Positions 26,813-36,236 of a stretch of 64,000 nt of DNA are shown piece after piece. The notes under the pieces were generated by a model that did no database searches, was not told the origin of the DNA, and saw nothing but the letters and a program-made list of their open reading frames with translations. The DNA comes from Marinobacter pelagius (GTDB lineage: Bacteria > Pseudomonadota > Gammaproteobacteria > Pseudomonadales > Oleiphilaceae). The stretch is taken from assembly GCF_003315345.1 (NCBI RefSeq), contig NZ_QNRO01000004.1:157542-221541 (forward strand), read 5' to 3'. Position 1 is the stretch's first letter; every line of letters starts with the position of its first letter. Both the position numbers and the translations under genes were made by a program.

Positions 26813-27194
26813 TCCCCGGCCCAGCCGCCCCATCCCGATCCGCATCACGCCGCTGATCGACGTGGTGTTCATCCTGCTGGTGTTCTTCATGCTCACCAGC
26901 CGGCTTTTGCCGGTGGGCGCCCTGGAACTTGCCAACGACACCAGCCAGCGCGGTGGCGCGGACGGCGCCCCGTTGCCGGCATTGACCGTCATCAGTGACG
27001 GAAAGGTACGCTGGGAGGATCGGACCTACCAACCCGATGAACTGGCAACAGAGCTGAAGCAGCGCGGCATCAGCGAAGTCAACCTGGCCACGGAAGGTCA
27101 AACACCGCTTTCGGGCTTCACCCGAACCCTGAGCCTGCTCGACGTGCAGGGCATTACCACCCACTGGCAACGAACAGATCCGAAACAACCATGA
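26799..27194 (+). CDS. exbD: ExbD-family subunit 1 (with transmembrane Asp)
   Basis: A 131-residue single-pass protein. The membrane helix contains TPLIDVVFILLVFFML with the conserved proton-carrying Asp, as in ExbD and TolR, followed by a periplasmic domain. The ATG at 26799 is chosen because the much longer open frame before it is the shadow of exbB. It overlaps exbB by 14 nt and the second exbD by 4 nt. Confidence 0.92.
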   Translation: MQLVDPRPSRPIPIRITPLIDVVFILLVFFMLTSRLLPVGALELANDTSQRGGADGAPLPALTVISDGKVRWEDRTYQPDELATELKQRGISEVNLATEGQTPLSGFTRTLSLLDVQGITTHWQRTDPKQP

Positions 27195-27597
27195 CCAACC
27201 TGGTTCCGCCTCCGGCCACCTCCGGCAAGTCCCTGCTGGAACGGGTGGAGGATGCCCTGTTACCACTCATCAATCTGGTCTTTCTGCTGCTGATGTTCTT
27301 CATTGTGGCGGGCCAGCTTGCCAATGAGCCCTTGCCCGAGTTGCCGGGCGCTGCCGCCAGCGGACAGGAACAGACACCGGAGGCCGACCTGAAAGTCACC
27401 GAAGGCGGCCGCTGGATGGTCGGCGCCAGCAGCGTCGATGAACAGACCCTGCTGGCCAGCCTGCCGGAACCGGGGGCCGGGCAACCCTTGCGAGTGGCTG
27501 CGGTCGAATCCGTGACCATGGCCGAACTGGAGCGACTGTTCCGGATCCTCGAGCGTGGTGGTCACAACGACATCCTGCTGTTGACGGAGCCCGGCTC

Positions 27598-27601
<4 letters not shown>
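27191..27601 (+). CDS. exbD: ExbD-family subunit 2 (transmembrane Asp replaced by Asn)
   Basis: A 136-residue ExbD/TolR paralogue. The helix reads [16 protein letters not shown], so the position that carries the essential Asp in ExbD holds Asn. The rest of the helix and a periplasmic domain (about 45-136) are maintained. It is coupled by 4-nt overlaps to exbD1 and to tonB. Because the ExbB pentamer of characterised systems encloses an ExbD dimer, this subunit may pair with subunit 1 to make an asymmetric stator; that is inference. Confidence 0.88.
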
Positions 27602-28368
<767 letters not shown>

Positions 28369-28503
28369 CGACTATCTGGTGCAGGCCAGAACTTGCCACC
28401 AAGGCAATTTCTGGCCACGGATGCAGGCACGATGTTGCCTGCATCCCCCACGGAATCGGGCCAAAAATATCTATGCCATTGTTTTTAGTGCAATTTAAAG
28501 AGC

Positions 28504-28519
28504 TGGCACGAGACTTGTT
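28504..28519 (+). promoter_or_regulatory. Sigma-54-like promoter upstream of hcp
   Basis: TGGCACG (28504-28510), four bases, then TTGTT. The -24 GG and the -12 position are 10 nt apart as in sigma-54 promoters, but the -12 dinucleotide is GT instead of GC. It lies about 64 nt before the hcp start. Sigma-54 control of hcp genes is known in other proteobacteria. Confidence 0.6.
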
Positions 28520-28582
28520 GGTGACATGGGCGTCCAGGGAAGAACCCAGGGACAATCATTCATCAAGTCAAGGAGCAGACTC

Positions 28583-29101
28583 ATGCCAACCCCGTGTTAC
28601 ATCAGTATCGAAGGCCAGACCCAGGGAAACATCACCGCCGGCGCTTTCACCTCAGATTCCGTAGGCAACATCTACGTGGAAGGCCACGAAGACGAAGTCC
28701 TGGTTCAGGAATTCAGCCATGTGGTCACCGTGCCGACTGACCCCCAGTCCGGCCAGCCCTCCGGTCAGCGGGTACACAAACCCTTCAAATTTACCGCTGC
28801 CCTGAACAAGGCCACACCGTTGATGTACAACGCCCTGGCTTCCGGCGAGATGCTGCCCAAGGTGGAACTGAAGTGGTACCGCACTTCCGTAGAAGGCAAG
28901 CAGGAGCATTTCTTCTCCACCATTCTGGAGGATGCCACTGTCATCAACATCGACTGCAACATGCCCCACTGCCAGGATCCGGCCAAGGCCGAATTCACCC
29001 AGCTGGTGGAAGTGTCCCTGGCCTACCGCAAGGTAACCTGGGAACACGCCGTTGCCGGCACCTCCGGTGCCGACGACTGGCGTTCGCCGATCGAGGCCTG
29101 A
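28583..29101 (+). CDS. hcp: Hcp-family type VI secretion protein (orphan)
   Basis: A 172-residue Hcp protein, which stacks as hexameric rings to form the inner tube of type VI secretion systems. Signatures include PCYISIEGQTQGNITAG at the N-terminus, VYVEGHEDEVLVQEFSH-like (here IYVEGHEDEVLVQEFSH), HKPFKFTAALNKATP and the C-terminal VSLAYRKVTWEH. The ATG at 28583 has an AAGGAG ribosome-binding site 8 nt upstream. No other type VI genes are in the window, so this is an orphan copy, likely used by a system encoded elsewhere. Confidence 0.95.
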   Translation: MPTPCYISIEGQTQGNITAGAFTSDSVGNIYVEGHEDEVLVQEFSHVVTVPTDPQSGQPSGQRVHKPFKFTAALNKATPLMYNALASGEMLPKVELKWYRTSVEGKQEHFFSTILEDATVINIDCNMPHCQDPAKAEFTQLVEVSLAYRKVTWEHAVAGTSGADDWRSPIEA

Positions 29102-29120
29102 TACCAACGTACCTATCCGG

Positions 29121-29152
29121 GAAAACGGTTGGCCCAGGGGCCGGCCGTTTTC
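29121..29152 (+). terminator. Intrinsic terminator after hcp
   Basis: A 14-bp stem (two G-U pairs) starting GAAAACGGTTGGCC, with a CAGG loop, ends in CGTTTTCATTT 20-50 nt after the hcp stop. It isolates hcp as a single-gene unit with its own promoter. Confidence 0.7.
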
Positions 29153-29207
29153 ATTTGTGCTGCCTGCCGGGCGCCGTTAAGATGATCTCCTGCACAACAG
29201 GTTCATC

Positions 29208-29906
29208 ATGCGCGACTCATCTTCTGCCCTACACCAGATCGGCCAACTCATGTGCGAGGCCACCCGGGATATCCTCTGGCAACCTGCTGCCGACTGGCTG
29301 AGCTCACAGTCCACCGGGGGTGCCCTGCGTTGCCGGGTCGGGTCCGGGCAGGCCACCTACCATCGCTACGATCCCCGGAAGAAGCAGCACCTGATCAACT
29401 ACGGGCTGCGCATGATTGCCGCCAAGCTGCAGCCAGAGACTGCCGAGGGGTGGCTATCGACCCGGGAAATCCGCGGGCGGGGCTATTTCGATGGCGAGCT
29501 GAGCACCCTGAACCTGCTGGCCCACACTTGCTGCCATGAGTTTTCCCATCTGCTCCAGTACAGTGCCGGCCAGCGTTCCTATGGTTCGGTCCACAACCGG
29601 CACTTCTACGAGATTCTTGACCAGTTACATGAAAGCGGTGGGGCGGGTGCTACCCGGCACTTTCTTGCCGAACAGGCCCGCACCCGGGGGCTTGAGCTTC
29701 CGACCTCTCCCTTCGAATTGCCCGATAGCCGACATCAGGCGCGGCAATGGCAGGTAGGGGAAAGGGTCAGCTTTGGCGAAGGCAACCGGCAAAAACACGG
29801 CGAGATCATCCGTGTAAACCGGAAAACCTGCACGGTACGGGGCATAGGGCTCGCCCGGGGCACCCGTTACCGGGTGCCGCTGTCCATGTTGCGCAAGGCC
29901 GGGTAG
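29208..29906 (+). CDS. SprT-like zinc metalloprotease-domain protein
   Basis: A 232-residue protein with the HExxH zinc site in CHEFSHLLQY near residue 109 and a downstream His (VHNRHFYEIL) that may complete the metal site, as in SprT/Spartan-like domains. The C-terminal 65 residues form a small beta domain (VGERVSFGEGNRQKHGEIIRV and TRYRVPLSMLRKA) that resembles a KOW/SH3-like nucleic-acid-binding fold. There is no signal peptide, so it is cytoplasmic. Spartan-type enzymes cleave DNA-crosslinked proteins; that role is not shown for this bacterial protein. Confidence 0.8.
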   Translation: MRDSSSALHQIGQLMCEATRDILWQPAADWLSSQSTGGALRCRVGSGQATYHRYDPRKKQHLINYGLRMIAAKLQPETAEGWLSTREIRGRGYFDGELSTLNLLAHTCCHEFSHLLQYSAGQRSYGSVHNRHFYEILDQLHESGGAGATRHFLAEQARTRGLELPTSPFELPDSRHQARQWQVGERVSFGEGNRQKHGEIIRVNRKTCTVRGIGLARGTRYRVPLSMLRKAG

Positions 29907-30028
29907 CAGCCGACTCAGGGCCTCAATTCCGTGCACGCCGCCCCGCCAGGGGGCGAAAATCCCCACCACCTACTGTGACAAAACCGATCCGTCCTTCCAC
30001 CTCTATGTTTTTCATAGAATTATAGAGT

Positions 30029-30044
30029 TGGCACGAAGATCGCT
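30029..30044 (+). promoter_or_regulatory. Sigma-54 promoter upstream of a candidate RNA
   Basis: TGGCACG (30029-30035), four bases, then TCGCT. GG (30030-30031) and GC (30042-30043) are exactly 10 nt apart, the strict sigma-54 spacing. A hairpin CTATG-TTTTT-CATAG (30003-30017) and an enclosing CTCTAT/ATAGAG pair lie immediately upstream and could be an activator site. Confidence 0.7.
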
Positions 30045-30054
30045 AAGTTTTCCG

Positions 30055-30163
30055 CAGGGATGAACGTCCCGGCCAGGGATTCGGCCGGACCATCAGATCA
30101 TTGTTGTTGGCATTGGCACCGGGCTCACAAATCCCTTGCAGGAGGCGGAGCCCGGTTTTTTTT
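30055..30163 (+). ncRNA. Candidate sigma-54-driven small RNA or leader with GGA hairpins
   Basis: From the expected start of the sigma-54 promoter (about 30055) to the end of a T8 run (30163) lie about 109 nt. The RNA would carry CAGGGATG at its 5' end, a hairpin CCGGCC-AGGGATTC-GGCCGG (30069-30088) that presents AGGGA in its loop, and GCAGGAGG in the terminator loop. GGA motifs in hairpin loops are the recognition pattern of CsrA/RsmA. It lies 111 nt before the wax ester synthase start, so it could be an attenuated leader of that gene instead of a separate RNA. No Rfam family is assigned. Together with the hairpins and promoter it accounts for most of the 29907-30274 gap. Confidence 0.5.
30118..30163 (+). 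terminator. Strong intrinsic terminator before the wax ester synthase gene
   Basis: A 9-bp GC-rich stem ACCGGGCTC (30118-30126) and GAGCCCGGT (30148-30156), closed by a 21-nt loop, is followed by a run of eight T. It is the best intrinsic terminator in the window and no gene ends just before it. Confidence 0.85.
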
Positions 30164-30274
30164 CGATGACAACAACAGTTGCCGGATTCAGCCTCCAACC
30201 GTTACCAGTAGTCAATTCCAGAACCGCCCGACTAAGGTAAGATCACGGAAAACAGAACGACAAGGATGCGCCCC

Positions 30275-31639
30275 GTGAAGCCCCTGAGTCCCACCGACCA
30301 GCTGTTCCTCTGGCTCGAGAAACGCCAGCAACCCATGCACGTGGGCGGCCTGCAGCTGTTCTCCTTCCCGGAGGATGCGCCGGACGACTACGTAGCTCGG
30401 CTCGCTGATCAGCTCCGGGAACACACGCTGGTTACCCCGCCTTTCAACCAGCGCCTGAGCTACCGCCTGGGCCAGCCGGTCTGGGTCGAGGATGAGCATC
30501 TGGATCTGGAGCACCATTTCCGTTTCGAGGCGCTGCCCACCCCCGGTCGTGTTCGCGAGCTGCTGACCTTTGTTTCGGCGGAGCATTCCCATTTGATGGA
30601 TCGGGAGCGGCCAATGTGGGAAGTGCACCTGATCGAGGGGCTCGGCGAGCGGCAGTTCGCTCTGTACACCAAGGTCCATCATTCCCTGGTGGACGGGGTC
30701 TCGGCCATGCGCATGGTGACCGGCACCCTGTCCGAGGATCCGGAGCAAAGGGGCATGCCGCCGATCTGGGCACTGCCACCCAGGGTCCGGGACGAATCCG
30801 GCGAGGGCCCGTCAATGTGGCGCAGCATCGGGCACCTGCTGGGGGAATCCGGCAAGCAACTGGGCACGATCCCCACCGTGGCCCGGGAGTTGCTGAGGAC
30901 CATCAACGAGGCCCGCAAGGATCCGGCCTATCACTCCATCTTTCATGCCCCCCGCAGTGTGCTGAACCAGAGGATCACCGGCTCCCGCCGGTTTGCCGCC
31001 CAATCCTTCTGCCTGAAGCGGATCAAGGCGGTGTGTCAGGCGTACGGTACCACCGTGAACGATGTGGTCACGGCCATGTGCGCCACGGCGTTGCGGGGCT
31101 ACCTGATGAACCAGGAGGCGCTGCCAACCAAGCCGCTGATTGCCATGGTGCCGGTATCGCTGCGCCGGGACGACAGTTCCGGCGGCAACCAGGTGGGCGT
31201 GATTCTGGCCAACCTGCACACCGACGAGCCGGACTCGGCCGAACGGCTTCGCAAGATCCATCAGGGCATGCAGGAAGCCAAGGACCGCTATGCCCACATG
31301 TCGCCGGAGGAAATCATCAACTATACCGCGCTGACCCTGGCGCCGGCCGCGTTCCACCTGCTCACCGGGATGGCTCCGAACTGGCAGACGTTCAATGTGG
31401 TGATTTCCAACGTTCCGGGTCCCCGGGAAACCCGGTACTGGAATGGCGCGAAAATGGAAGGCATGTATCCGGTGTCTATCGCCATGGACCGGCTGGCCCT
31501 GAATATGACCCTGACCAGCTACAACGATCAGGTGGAATTCGGGCTAATTGGCTGCCGGCGAACCCTGCCCAGTCTCCAGCGTATGCTGGATTACCTGGAC
31601 GAGGGTCTGGCCGAACTGGAGGCTGCCGCAGGGCTGTGA
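30275..31639 (+). CDS. Wax ester synthase/diacylglycerol acyltransferase
   Basis: Bifunctional acyl-CoA:alcohol/diacylglycerol acyltransferase that makes storage wax esters or triacylglycerol at the inner face of the membrane. The active site HHxxxDG is seen as VHHSLVDG, about residues 134-141, along with PLWE-like RPMWEVHLIEGL, NDVVTAMCA and VISNVPGP. The sequence closely resembles Marinobacter WS1-type enzymes as I recall them. The GTG at 30275 is chosen because AAGGA ends 8 nt before it and the protein then begins KPLSPTDQLFLW like WS1. The ATG at 30266 overlaps that ribosome-binding site. The gene stands behind a terminator-ended sigma-54 leader region, which may tie it to nitrogen status. 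Confidence 0.95.
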   Translation: MKPLSPTDQLFLWLEKRQQPMHVGGLQLFSFPEDAPDDYVARLADQLREHTLVTPPFNQRLSYRLGQPVWVEDEHLDLEHHFRFEALPTPGRVRELLTFVSAEHSHLMDRERPMWEVHLIEGLGERQFALYTKVHHSLVDGVSAMRMVTGTLSEDPEQRGMPPIWALPPRVRDESGEGPSMWRSIGHLLGESGKQLGTIPTVARELLRTINEARKDPAYHSIFHAPRSVLNQRITGSRRFAAQSFCLKRIKAVCQAYGTTVNDVVTAMCATALRGYLMNQEALPTKPLIAMVPVSLRRDDSSGGNQVGVILANLHTDEPDSAERLRKIHQGMQEAKDRYAHMSPEEIINYTALTLAPAAFHLLTGMAPNWQTFNVVISNVPGPRETRYWNGAKMEGMYPVSIAMDRLALNMTLTSYNDQVEFGLIGCRRTLPSLQRMLDYLDEGLAELEAAAGL

Positions 31640-32047
31640 TCAGCCGAAGCGGCGTTCTTCGTTGCGCACGGAGATCTGGTCGTTCAGGGTCCAGAAGTCG
31701 TAAAGCACGCCGATCATGAACAGGCCGCCGGTCAACAGGTACAGCAGGCCGGTCAGCCACTTGCCCATGTACATCCGGTGCACCCCCAAGACGCCAAGGA
31801 AGGTGAGCAGCAACCAGGCGATGTTGTAGCTGATCTCGCCCTGGCGGAAGCGCAGGTCTGCCTCCCGGTCCATGGCGGGGATCAGGAATAGATCGATGAT
31901 CCAGCCAATGAAGAACAGGCCGAGGGTGAAGAACCAGATGGTTCCGGTTACCGGCTTGCCGTAGTAGAAGCGATGTGAGCCCAGGAATCCGAAGATCCAG
32001 AGGAGGTAGCCAAAGACTTTGCTGTGGGTGTTGGGTCTGTCGGTCAT
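31640..32047 (-). CDS. TM2-domain membrane protein
   Basis: A 135-residue protein with two copies of the TM2 unit, each a pair of membrane helices with a Gly/His/Arg/Tyr turn (FGFLGSHRFYYGK and LGVLGVHRMYMGK) and Trp/Asp-containing ends (IIDLFLIP, LYDFWTLND). TM2 proteins have no assigned biochemical function in bacteria. It is convergent with the wax ester synthase with no spacer, and its ATG is at 32047. Confidence 0.9.
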   Translation of the reverse strand: MTDRPNTHSKVFGYLLWIFGFLGSHRFYYGKPVTGTIWFFTLGLFFIGWIIDLFLIPAMDREADLRFRQGEISYNIAWLLLTFLGVLGVHRMYMGKWLTGLLYLLTGGLFMIGVLYDFWTLNDQISVRNEERRFG

Positions 32048-32163
32048 TTACACGTCCTGGTGAGATTTTGGATTTACGGAGTTACATGGGGGCCTGAAGT
32101 CAAATTAGCAAGGTTTCGGGTTTGGTGCCGGACCTCGCGATAACGCTTTTGAAACCACAGACT

Positions 32164-33270
32164 TCAGGGGCCGACCTCTGGCGCCGGATCTGGGCCATCT
32201 TCCCGGAATTCGCTGGCCGATTTGCCGGTCCATTTTCGGAACGCGCGACTGAAGTTGGACAGGTCGGCATAGCCCAGTTCGTAAGCGATCTCGCTGACGG
32301 ACTGGTTGGTGTAACGCAGCAGCTGGATGGCCCGGTCCTTGAGCACCGATTCGAGGATTTCCCGGTAGCTGGTGTCCTTGTCCGCCAGCCTCCGTTTCAG
32401 GGTTCGGGAGGAGACGCAGAATCGTTCTGCCATGGCCTCCAGAGAGGGCAGCGGACCAGGGGTCATGCGTAGCATGTTGCGGACCGCGAGGGCGATGTCG
32501 CCCTGTTCTTTGAGGGCCTTCTGCAGTTCGAACTCGCACTGTTCCCGGGCCATGGCGGAGGCGTCGGCATCGGCCAGGCGCATGCGGACGTCGAGCATGG
32601 TCTTGGGGAAGATCATCATTTGTTCCGGCTGGCCGTACTCGAAGCGGACCGGCAACTGATCGGCGAACTTCCGGTAATAGTGCGGTTCCGGTGAGCTCAG
32701 GTGGACGGATACGCCGGGGAGTTTGCCGTCTTCCAGGGCGAAGCCCCTGGCTTCGGCGTCTTGCCGGTCGAGCAGCTGTTCGGTGAGCAGGATCAGCGTG
32801 GCGCTGACGGTTTCGGCGAGGAAGGCATAGAGCTCCGGCACGTCGAATTCGGCACACAGTTGCACCAGGACCTGGTTCCCGGCCAGGGACTGGTTCATGG
32901 TCAGGAACGGGGCGCGCAATTGCAGGTAGCGGCGTACGGAGTCCAGCGCTCCCTCGAAAGTGGGGCTGGTGAGTGCGGCGAAACCCAGGGTGCCGTGAAT
33001 GGTCAGCCGCAGTTCCCGGGCGAGGGCAAAACTCAACCCCTCGTCACCGGCCAGCTCCCGGGCCCGCTGGGCCATGATGGTAGCGTCGGTGACGAAGACC
33101 CGGCTGTCGTTGGCTTTCAGGTCAGCGGCGGTGAATGACAGCCCTTCATACAACTTCCGATCGTTGTGTCCCAGTTTCCGGACAGTCTCCGCCAGCACCC
33201 GGAGGTACACGCCGGGCACCAGGAAAAATCCCGGCATCTGCCGCTCGTTGTCCGGGGTACCTGTTGCCAT
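32164..33270 (-). CDS. AraC-family transcriptional regulator
   Basis: A 368-residue regulator with an N-terminal arabinose-binding-like domain of the OruR/ArgR-type AraC subfamily (about 20-210) and a C-terminal double helix-turn-helix (about 265-350) seen as MAERFCVSSRTLKRRL and VSEIAYELGYADLSNFSRAF. This subfamily commonly controls fatty acid, alkane or polyhydroxyalkanoate-related genes. The ATG at 33270 is preferred over a frame start at 33345 because the extra 25 residues are not domain-like. It is divergent from the ferritin-like hydrolase gene across 232 nt, a plausible target. Confidence 0.92.
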   Translation of the reverse strand: MATGTPDNERQMPGFFLVPGVYLRVLAETVRKLGHNDRKLYEGLSFTAADLKANDSRVFVTDATIMAQRARELAGDEGLSFALARELRLTIHGTLGFAALTSPTFEGALDSVRRYLQLRAPFLTMNQSLAGNQVLVQLCAEFDVPELYAFLAETVSATLILLTEQLLDRQDAEARGFALEDGKLPGVSVHLSSPEPHYYRKFADQLPVRFEYGQPEQMMIFPKTMLDVRMRLADADASAMAREQCEFELQKALKEQGDIALAVRNMLRMTPGPLPSLEAMAERFCVSSRTLKRRLADKDTSYREILESVLKDRAIQLLRYTNQSVSEIAYELGYADLSNFSRAFRKWTGKSASEFREDGPDPAPEVGP

Positions 33271-33502
33271 ACGCGGTTCCTGATTCCTGTATTGGTTGTT
33301 ACCGGACTCTATCAGAAGCCGCCAGCCCGGACAGTGGGGCCACACACACCACCGGCACCGTCACCGGAGTCAATCGATCCACGTTCCCTGTGTCCCATCC
33401 TGAATGATGGCCGTCCCGTTCGAGCATTCAGCCTTACCGTTGACCCGCGCACACTGGTGGCATGACATCGGCTAAAGTGCGCAAGCGCAGAGGAGTAGCA
33501 CC

Positions 33503-34396
33503 ATGCTGAATACCAAGACTGCCGGAACCACCACCCCGGTTTCCCAGACCCCGGACCACGTTGCCATCAAACCACAGCGGATGGGCTTCGAGTTCGGTGA
33601 GCAAGTCCCCCGTTATTGGCTCAATGACAATTACCTGCTGAGCCACATGATGAATGCGTTGTCGGTCCTGTTTCCCCAGGGCGAGCAGTTTTTCGTGGAT
33701 TCGGTCCGTCAATTCCGTGACCAGATCACCGACCCCAAACTCAAGGAGGAGGTCCGGGGTTTCATCGGACAGGAGGCGATGCATTCCCTGGAACACGATG
33801 CCATGAACCAGCACGTGCGCGATCAGGGCATGCCGGTGGAGGAGATGGAGAAACACCTGGAAGTGGTTCTGGGAATCGCCAGCAAGTTGCCCAAGCGGCA
33901 CCAGCTCGCCATCACCTGCGCCCTTGAGCACATGACGGCGATGATGGCGGACATGCTGCTGGCGCGGGACGACGTGCGCGAGGACATGCACGAGTCCATG
34001 CAGCCGCTGTGGGTGTGGCACGCCATCGAGGAGACCGAGCACAAGGCGGTCACCTACGATGTGTTCCAGCAAGTCGGCGGCACCTACGCCGAACGTTCTT
34101 TCTACCTGGCGTTCAGCACCGCCGCTCTGGGCGTGATGGCAACTTACTTCACCACGCGGATGATGCTGAACGACCGGAAAGGTTTCTCACTGAAGGACGC
34201 CGGCAAGGGCCTGTGGCGCATGTGGGGCAAAAACGGCACTTTCTCGAGCCTGATTCCCACCTGGCTGGAGTATTTCAAGCCGGACTTCCATCCCTGGGAT
34301 CACGACAACAGCGAGCTGATTGCCCGGTTCAAGGAACAGATCCAGGCTCATATCGCCCCCCAGTACCGCAGCGGTAACCGTCGCACGCTGCAGTAA
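33503..34396 (+). CDS. PF10118-type predicted metal-dependent hydrolase (ferritin-like)
   Basis: A 297-residue helical protein of the family annotated as predicted metal-dependent hydrolase. Carboxylate and His ligands appear in the ferritin-like pattern GQEAMHSLEHDAMN, ALEHMTAMM and WHAIEETEHKAVTYDVF, suggesting a di-iron site. Its enzymatic reaction is unknown to me. Homologues are frequent in hydrocarbon- and lipid-degrading gammaproteobacteria. A hydrophobic stretch near residues 200-215 may contact membrane. The ATG at 33503 follows AGAGGAG. Confidence 0.88.
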   Translation: MLNTKTAGTTTPVSQTPDHVAIKPQRMGFEFGEQVPRYWLNDNYLLSHMMNALSVLFPQGEQFFVDSVRQFRDQITDPKLKEEVRGFIGQEAMHSLEHDAMNQHVRDQGMPVEEMEKHLEVVLGIASKLPKRHQLAITCALEHMTAMMADMLLARDDVREDMHESMQPLWVWHAIEETEHKAVTYDVFQQVGGTYAERSFYLAFSTAALGVMATYFTTRMMLNDRKGFSLKDAGKGLWRMWGKNGTFSSLIPTWLEYFKPDFHPWDHDNSELIARFKEQIQAHIAPQYRSGNRRTLQ

Positions 34397-34402
34397 ACGG
34401 GG

Positions 34403-35191
34403 TCAGTCGGGCCGGGCAGGCGCCAGGCCCGACTGTACCACCTCGCCCTTGCGCCAGAGGCGCCATTCCCCGGGCTGGTAGATATCCCAGGTTTCATCGG
34501 TGGTCAGCGGTTCGGTCACGATCACGCTGACGATGTCATTGGGGGTGGTTTCCGCCTCGAAATCCACGGTGACATCGGCATCCCTGAGCCGCGCCGGCCC
34601 GAACGGTGCCCGCCGGGTGATGCTGGCCATTTTCGTAGTGCAGTAAGTGAACAGCCAATCCCCATTGCTCAACAGCAGGTTGAACACGCCCTGACCGGCG
34701 TAGCCGCTGGATAACCGGACCAGGCGCTCGACAATCTCATCGGTGGGGCAGTCCCGGTCACAGTGTGTGCGAAGGTGATTGAGGATGTCGCAGAACAGTG
34801 CCTCGCTGTCGGTGGTGCCCACTGGCTCGTAAAAGCCACCGCTGTAATGGAAGTCACTCAGCTGTCCGTTGTGGGCAAAAACCCAGTAACGGCCCCACAG
34901 CTCCCGCATGAAGGGGTGGGTGTTGGCCAGGCAGATGGAACCGACATTGGCCTGCCGGATGTGGCAGATGGCCACTTCACTCTTGATGGGATGGGTCTGT
35001 ACCACTTCGGCAATGCGGGAATTGGCGCTAGCGTCGGCATCGTGGAAGGCCCGCACGCCCTTGCCCTCGTAGAAGGCCACACCCCAGCCATCCTTGTGCG
35101 GCCCGGTGTCGCCACCCCGACGGGTGAGGCCGGTAAAGCTGAAACACAGATCGGTGGGGGTGTTGGCACTCATGGCCAGCAATTCGCACAT
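34403..35191 (-). CDS. Class II glutamine amidotransferase (YafJ-like)
   Basis: A 262-residue N-terminal-nucleophile amidotransferase. The mature enzyme would begin with Cys2 in MCELLAMSANTPTD. Family residues follow in GGDTGPHKDGWGVAFY, HIRQANVGSICLANTHPF and FAHNGQLSDF, which form the glutamine site. No synthetase domain is fused, as in YafJ, so the acceptor is unknown. It is convergent with the hydrolase gene, 6 nt apart. Confidence 0.92.
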   Translation of the reverse strand: MCELLAMSANTPTDLCFSFTGLTRRGGDTGPHKDGWGVAFYEGKGVRAFHDADASANSRIAEVVQTHPIKSEVAICHIRQANVGSICLANTHPFMRELWGRYWVFAHNGQLSDFHYSGGFYEPVGTTDSEALFCDILNHLRTHCDRDCPTDEIVERLVRLSSGYAGQGVFNLLLSNGDWLFTYCTTKMASITRRAPFGPARLRDADVTVDFEAETTPNDIVSVIVTEPLTTDETWDIYQPGEWRLWRKGEVVQSGLAPARPD

Positions 35192-35302
35192 GGACTGGAT
35201 GACTTCCTGACGGTTCCGGGTTCACCCCAAGAATACCGGAATCAGGTTTCTGTGCCAGCCAGCAGGCCGGAATCCACTCCAACCTGCTGCCGATCTTTGG
35301 CC

Positions 35303-36118
35303 TCAGATATAGAGGTTATTGCGGGAAAATCGTTCCACCAGGGGCTGGTAAGCAGAACCCAGGAGCCGGTTGATGGCGTCGATGCCCCAGGCGTCCGGGC
35401 CCACCAGGATCCGGGATTCATCCCGGAGGATGCCCTTGAGGATAGTCTCTGCCGCCTTGTCCGGGGTTGTCATGGCCAGCTTGTCGAAACCCTTGCGCTG
35501 GGCCGCGCCGTTTTCGGACTTGCCCATGCGGGCGGAGTTGGCGATGTTGGTCCGGATACCGCCGGGGTGGACACAGCTGACCGCCACCGGCTGGCCCTCA
35601 AGCTTCATCTCCTGCCGCAACGATTCGGTGAAGCCCCGCACTGCAAACTTGGCGGCGTTGTAGGCACTTTGTTTGGGGACGCCAATCAGACCGAAGACAC
35701 TGGAAATGTTGACCAGGTGGCCGTCACCGGAAGCGATCAGGTGCGGCAGAAACGCCCGAGAGCCATGGGCCACGCCCCAGAAATCGATATCCATGATCCA
35801 CTTGAAGTCCTCGTCGGTCATTTCCCGGACCGAAGCCGACAGGGCCACACCGGCGTTGTTGATCACCAGGTTGACCTGACCGAAGTCCCGGACCACCTCT
35901 TCCGCATGGGCGTAGATGGCATCACGGTCCGACACGTCCAGCCGGTAACTGCGGACTTCCGCTTCCTTGAGCTCGGCCGCGGTTTCCGCAAGGCCGGTTT
36001 CATTCACGTCCGAGATCGCCAGCCGGCAGCCCCGGGCCGCCAGAGCCCTGGCAAGGGACCGGCCGATACCGGAGCCTGCCCCGGTGACCACGGCGACTTT
36101 GTTGTTCAGATCCTTCAT
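35303..36118 (-). CDS. Short-chain dehydrogenase/reductase
   Basis: A 271-residue Rossmann oxidoreductase. The cofactor motif TGAGSGIG is at residues about 12-19, NNAG at about 86, and the catalytic Ser-Tyr-Lys is seen as NISSVFG and SAYNAAKFAV. The C-terminal PGGIRTNIANSARMG segment is typical of SDRs acting on lipids or fatty aldehydes. Similar proteins occur widely in Marinobacter, but the substrate is not determined. The ATG at 36118 replaces an upstream in-frame ATG (36175) that adds 19 residues before the Rossmann fold. Confidence 0.92.
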   Translation of the reverse strand: MKDLNNKVAVVTGAGSGIGRSLARALAARGCRLAISDVNETGLAETAAELKEAEVRSYRLDVSDRDAIYAHAEEVVRDFGQVNLVINNAGVALSASVREMTDEDFKWIMDIDFWGVAHGSRAFLPHLIASGDGHLVNISSVFGLIGVPKQSAYNAAKFAVRGFTESLRQEMKLEGQPVAVSCVHPGGIRTNIANSARMGKSENGAAQRKGFDKLAMTTPDKAAETILKGILRDESRILVGPDAWGIDAINRLLGSAYQPLVERFSRNNLYI

Positions 36119-36236
36119 GGCGGGAGCCTCTTGTAGTGGTTTTCCTTGTATAGCAGAACTGCTGTGGAAAACCACTTTAGGCCCCGGACGCGGCCGCGCC
36201 TATGGCAGCATGTGCTCCCCGCGGCAGGCAGTGTGG

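Noticed and set aside
30164..30265. Crc-type RNA with CA motifs (AACAACAG at 30171)
   Set aside because: The CA-rich string lies after the T8 run, outside the predicted transcript, and is a single occurrence.
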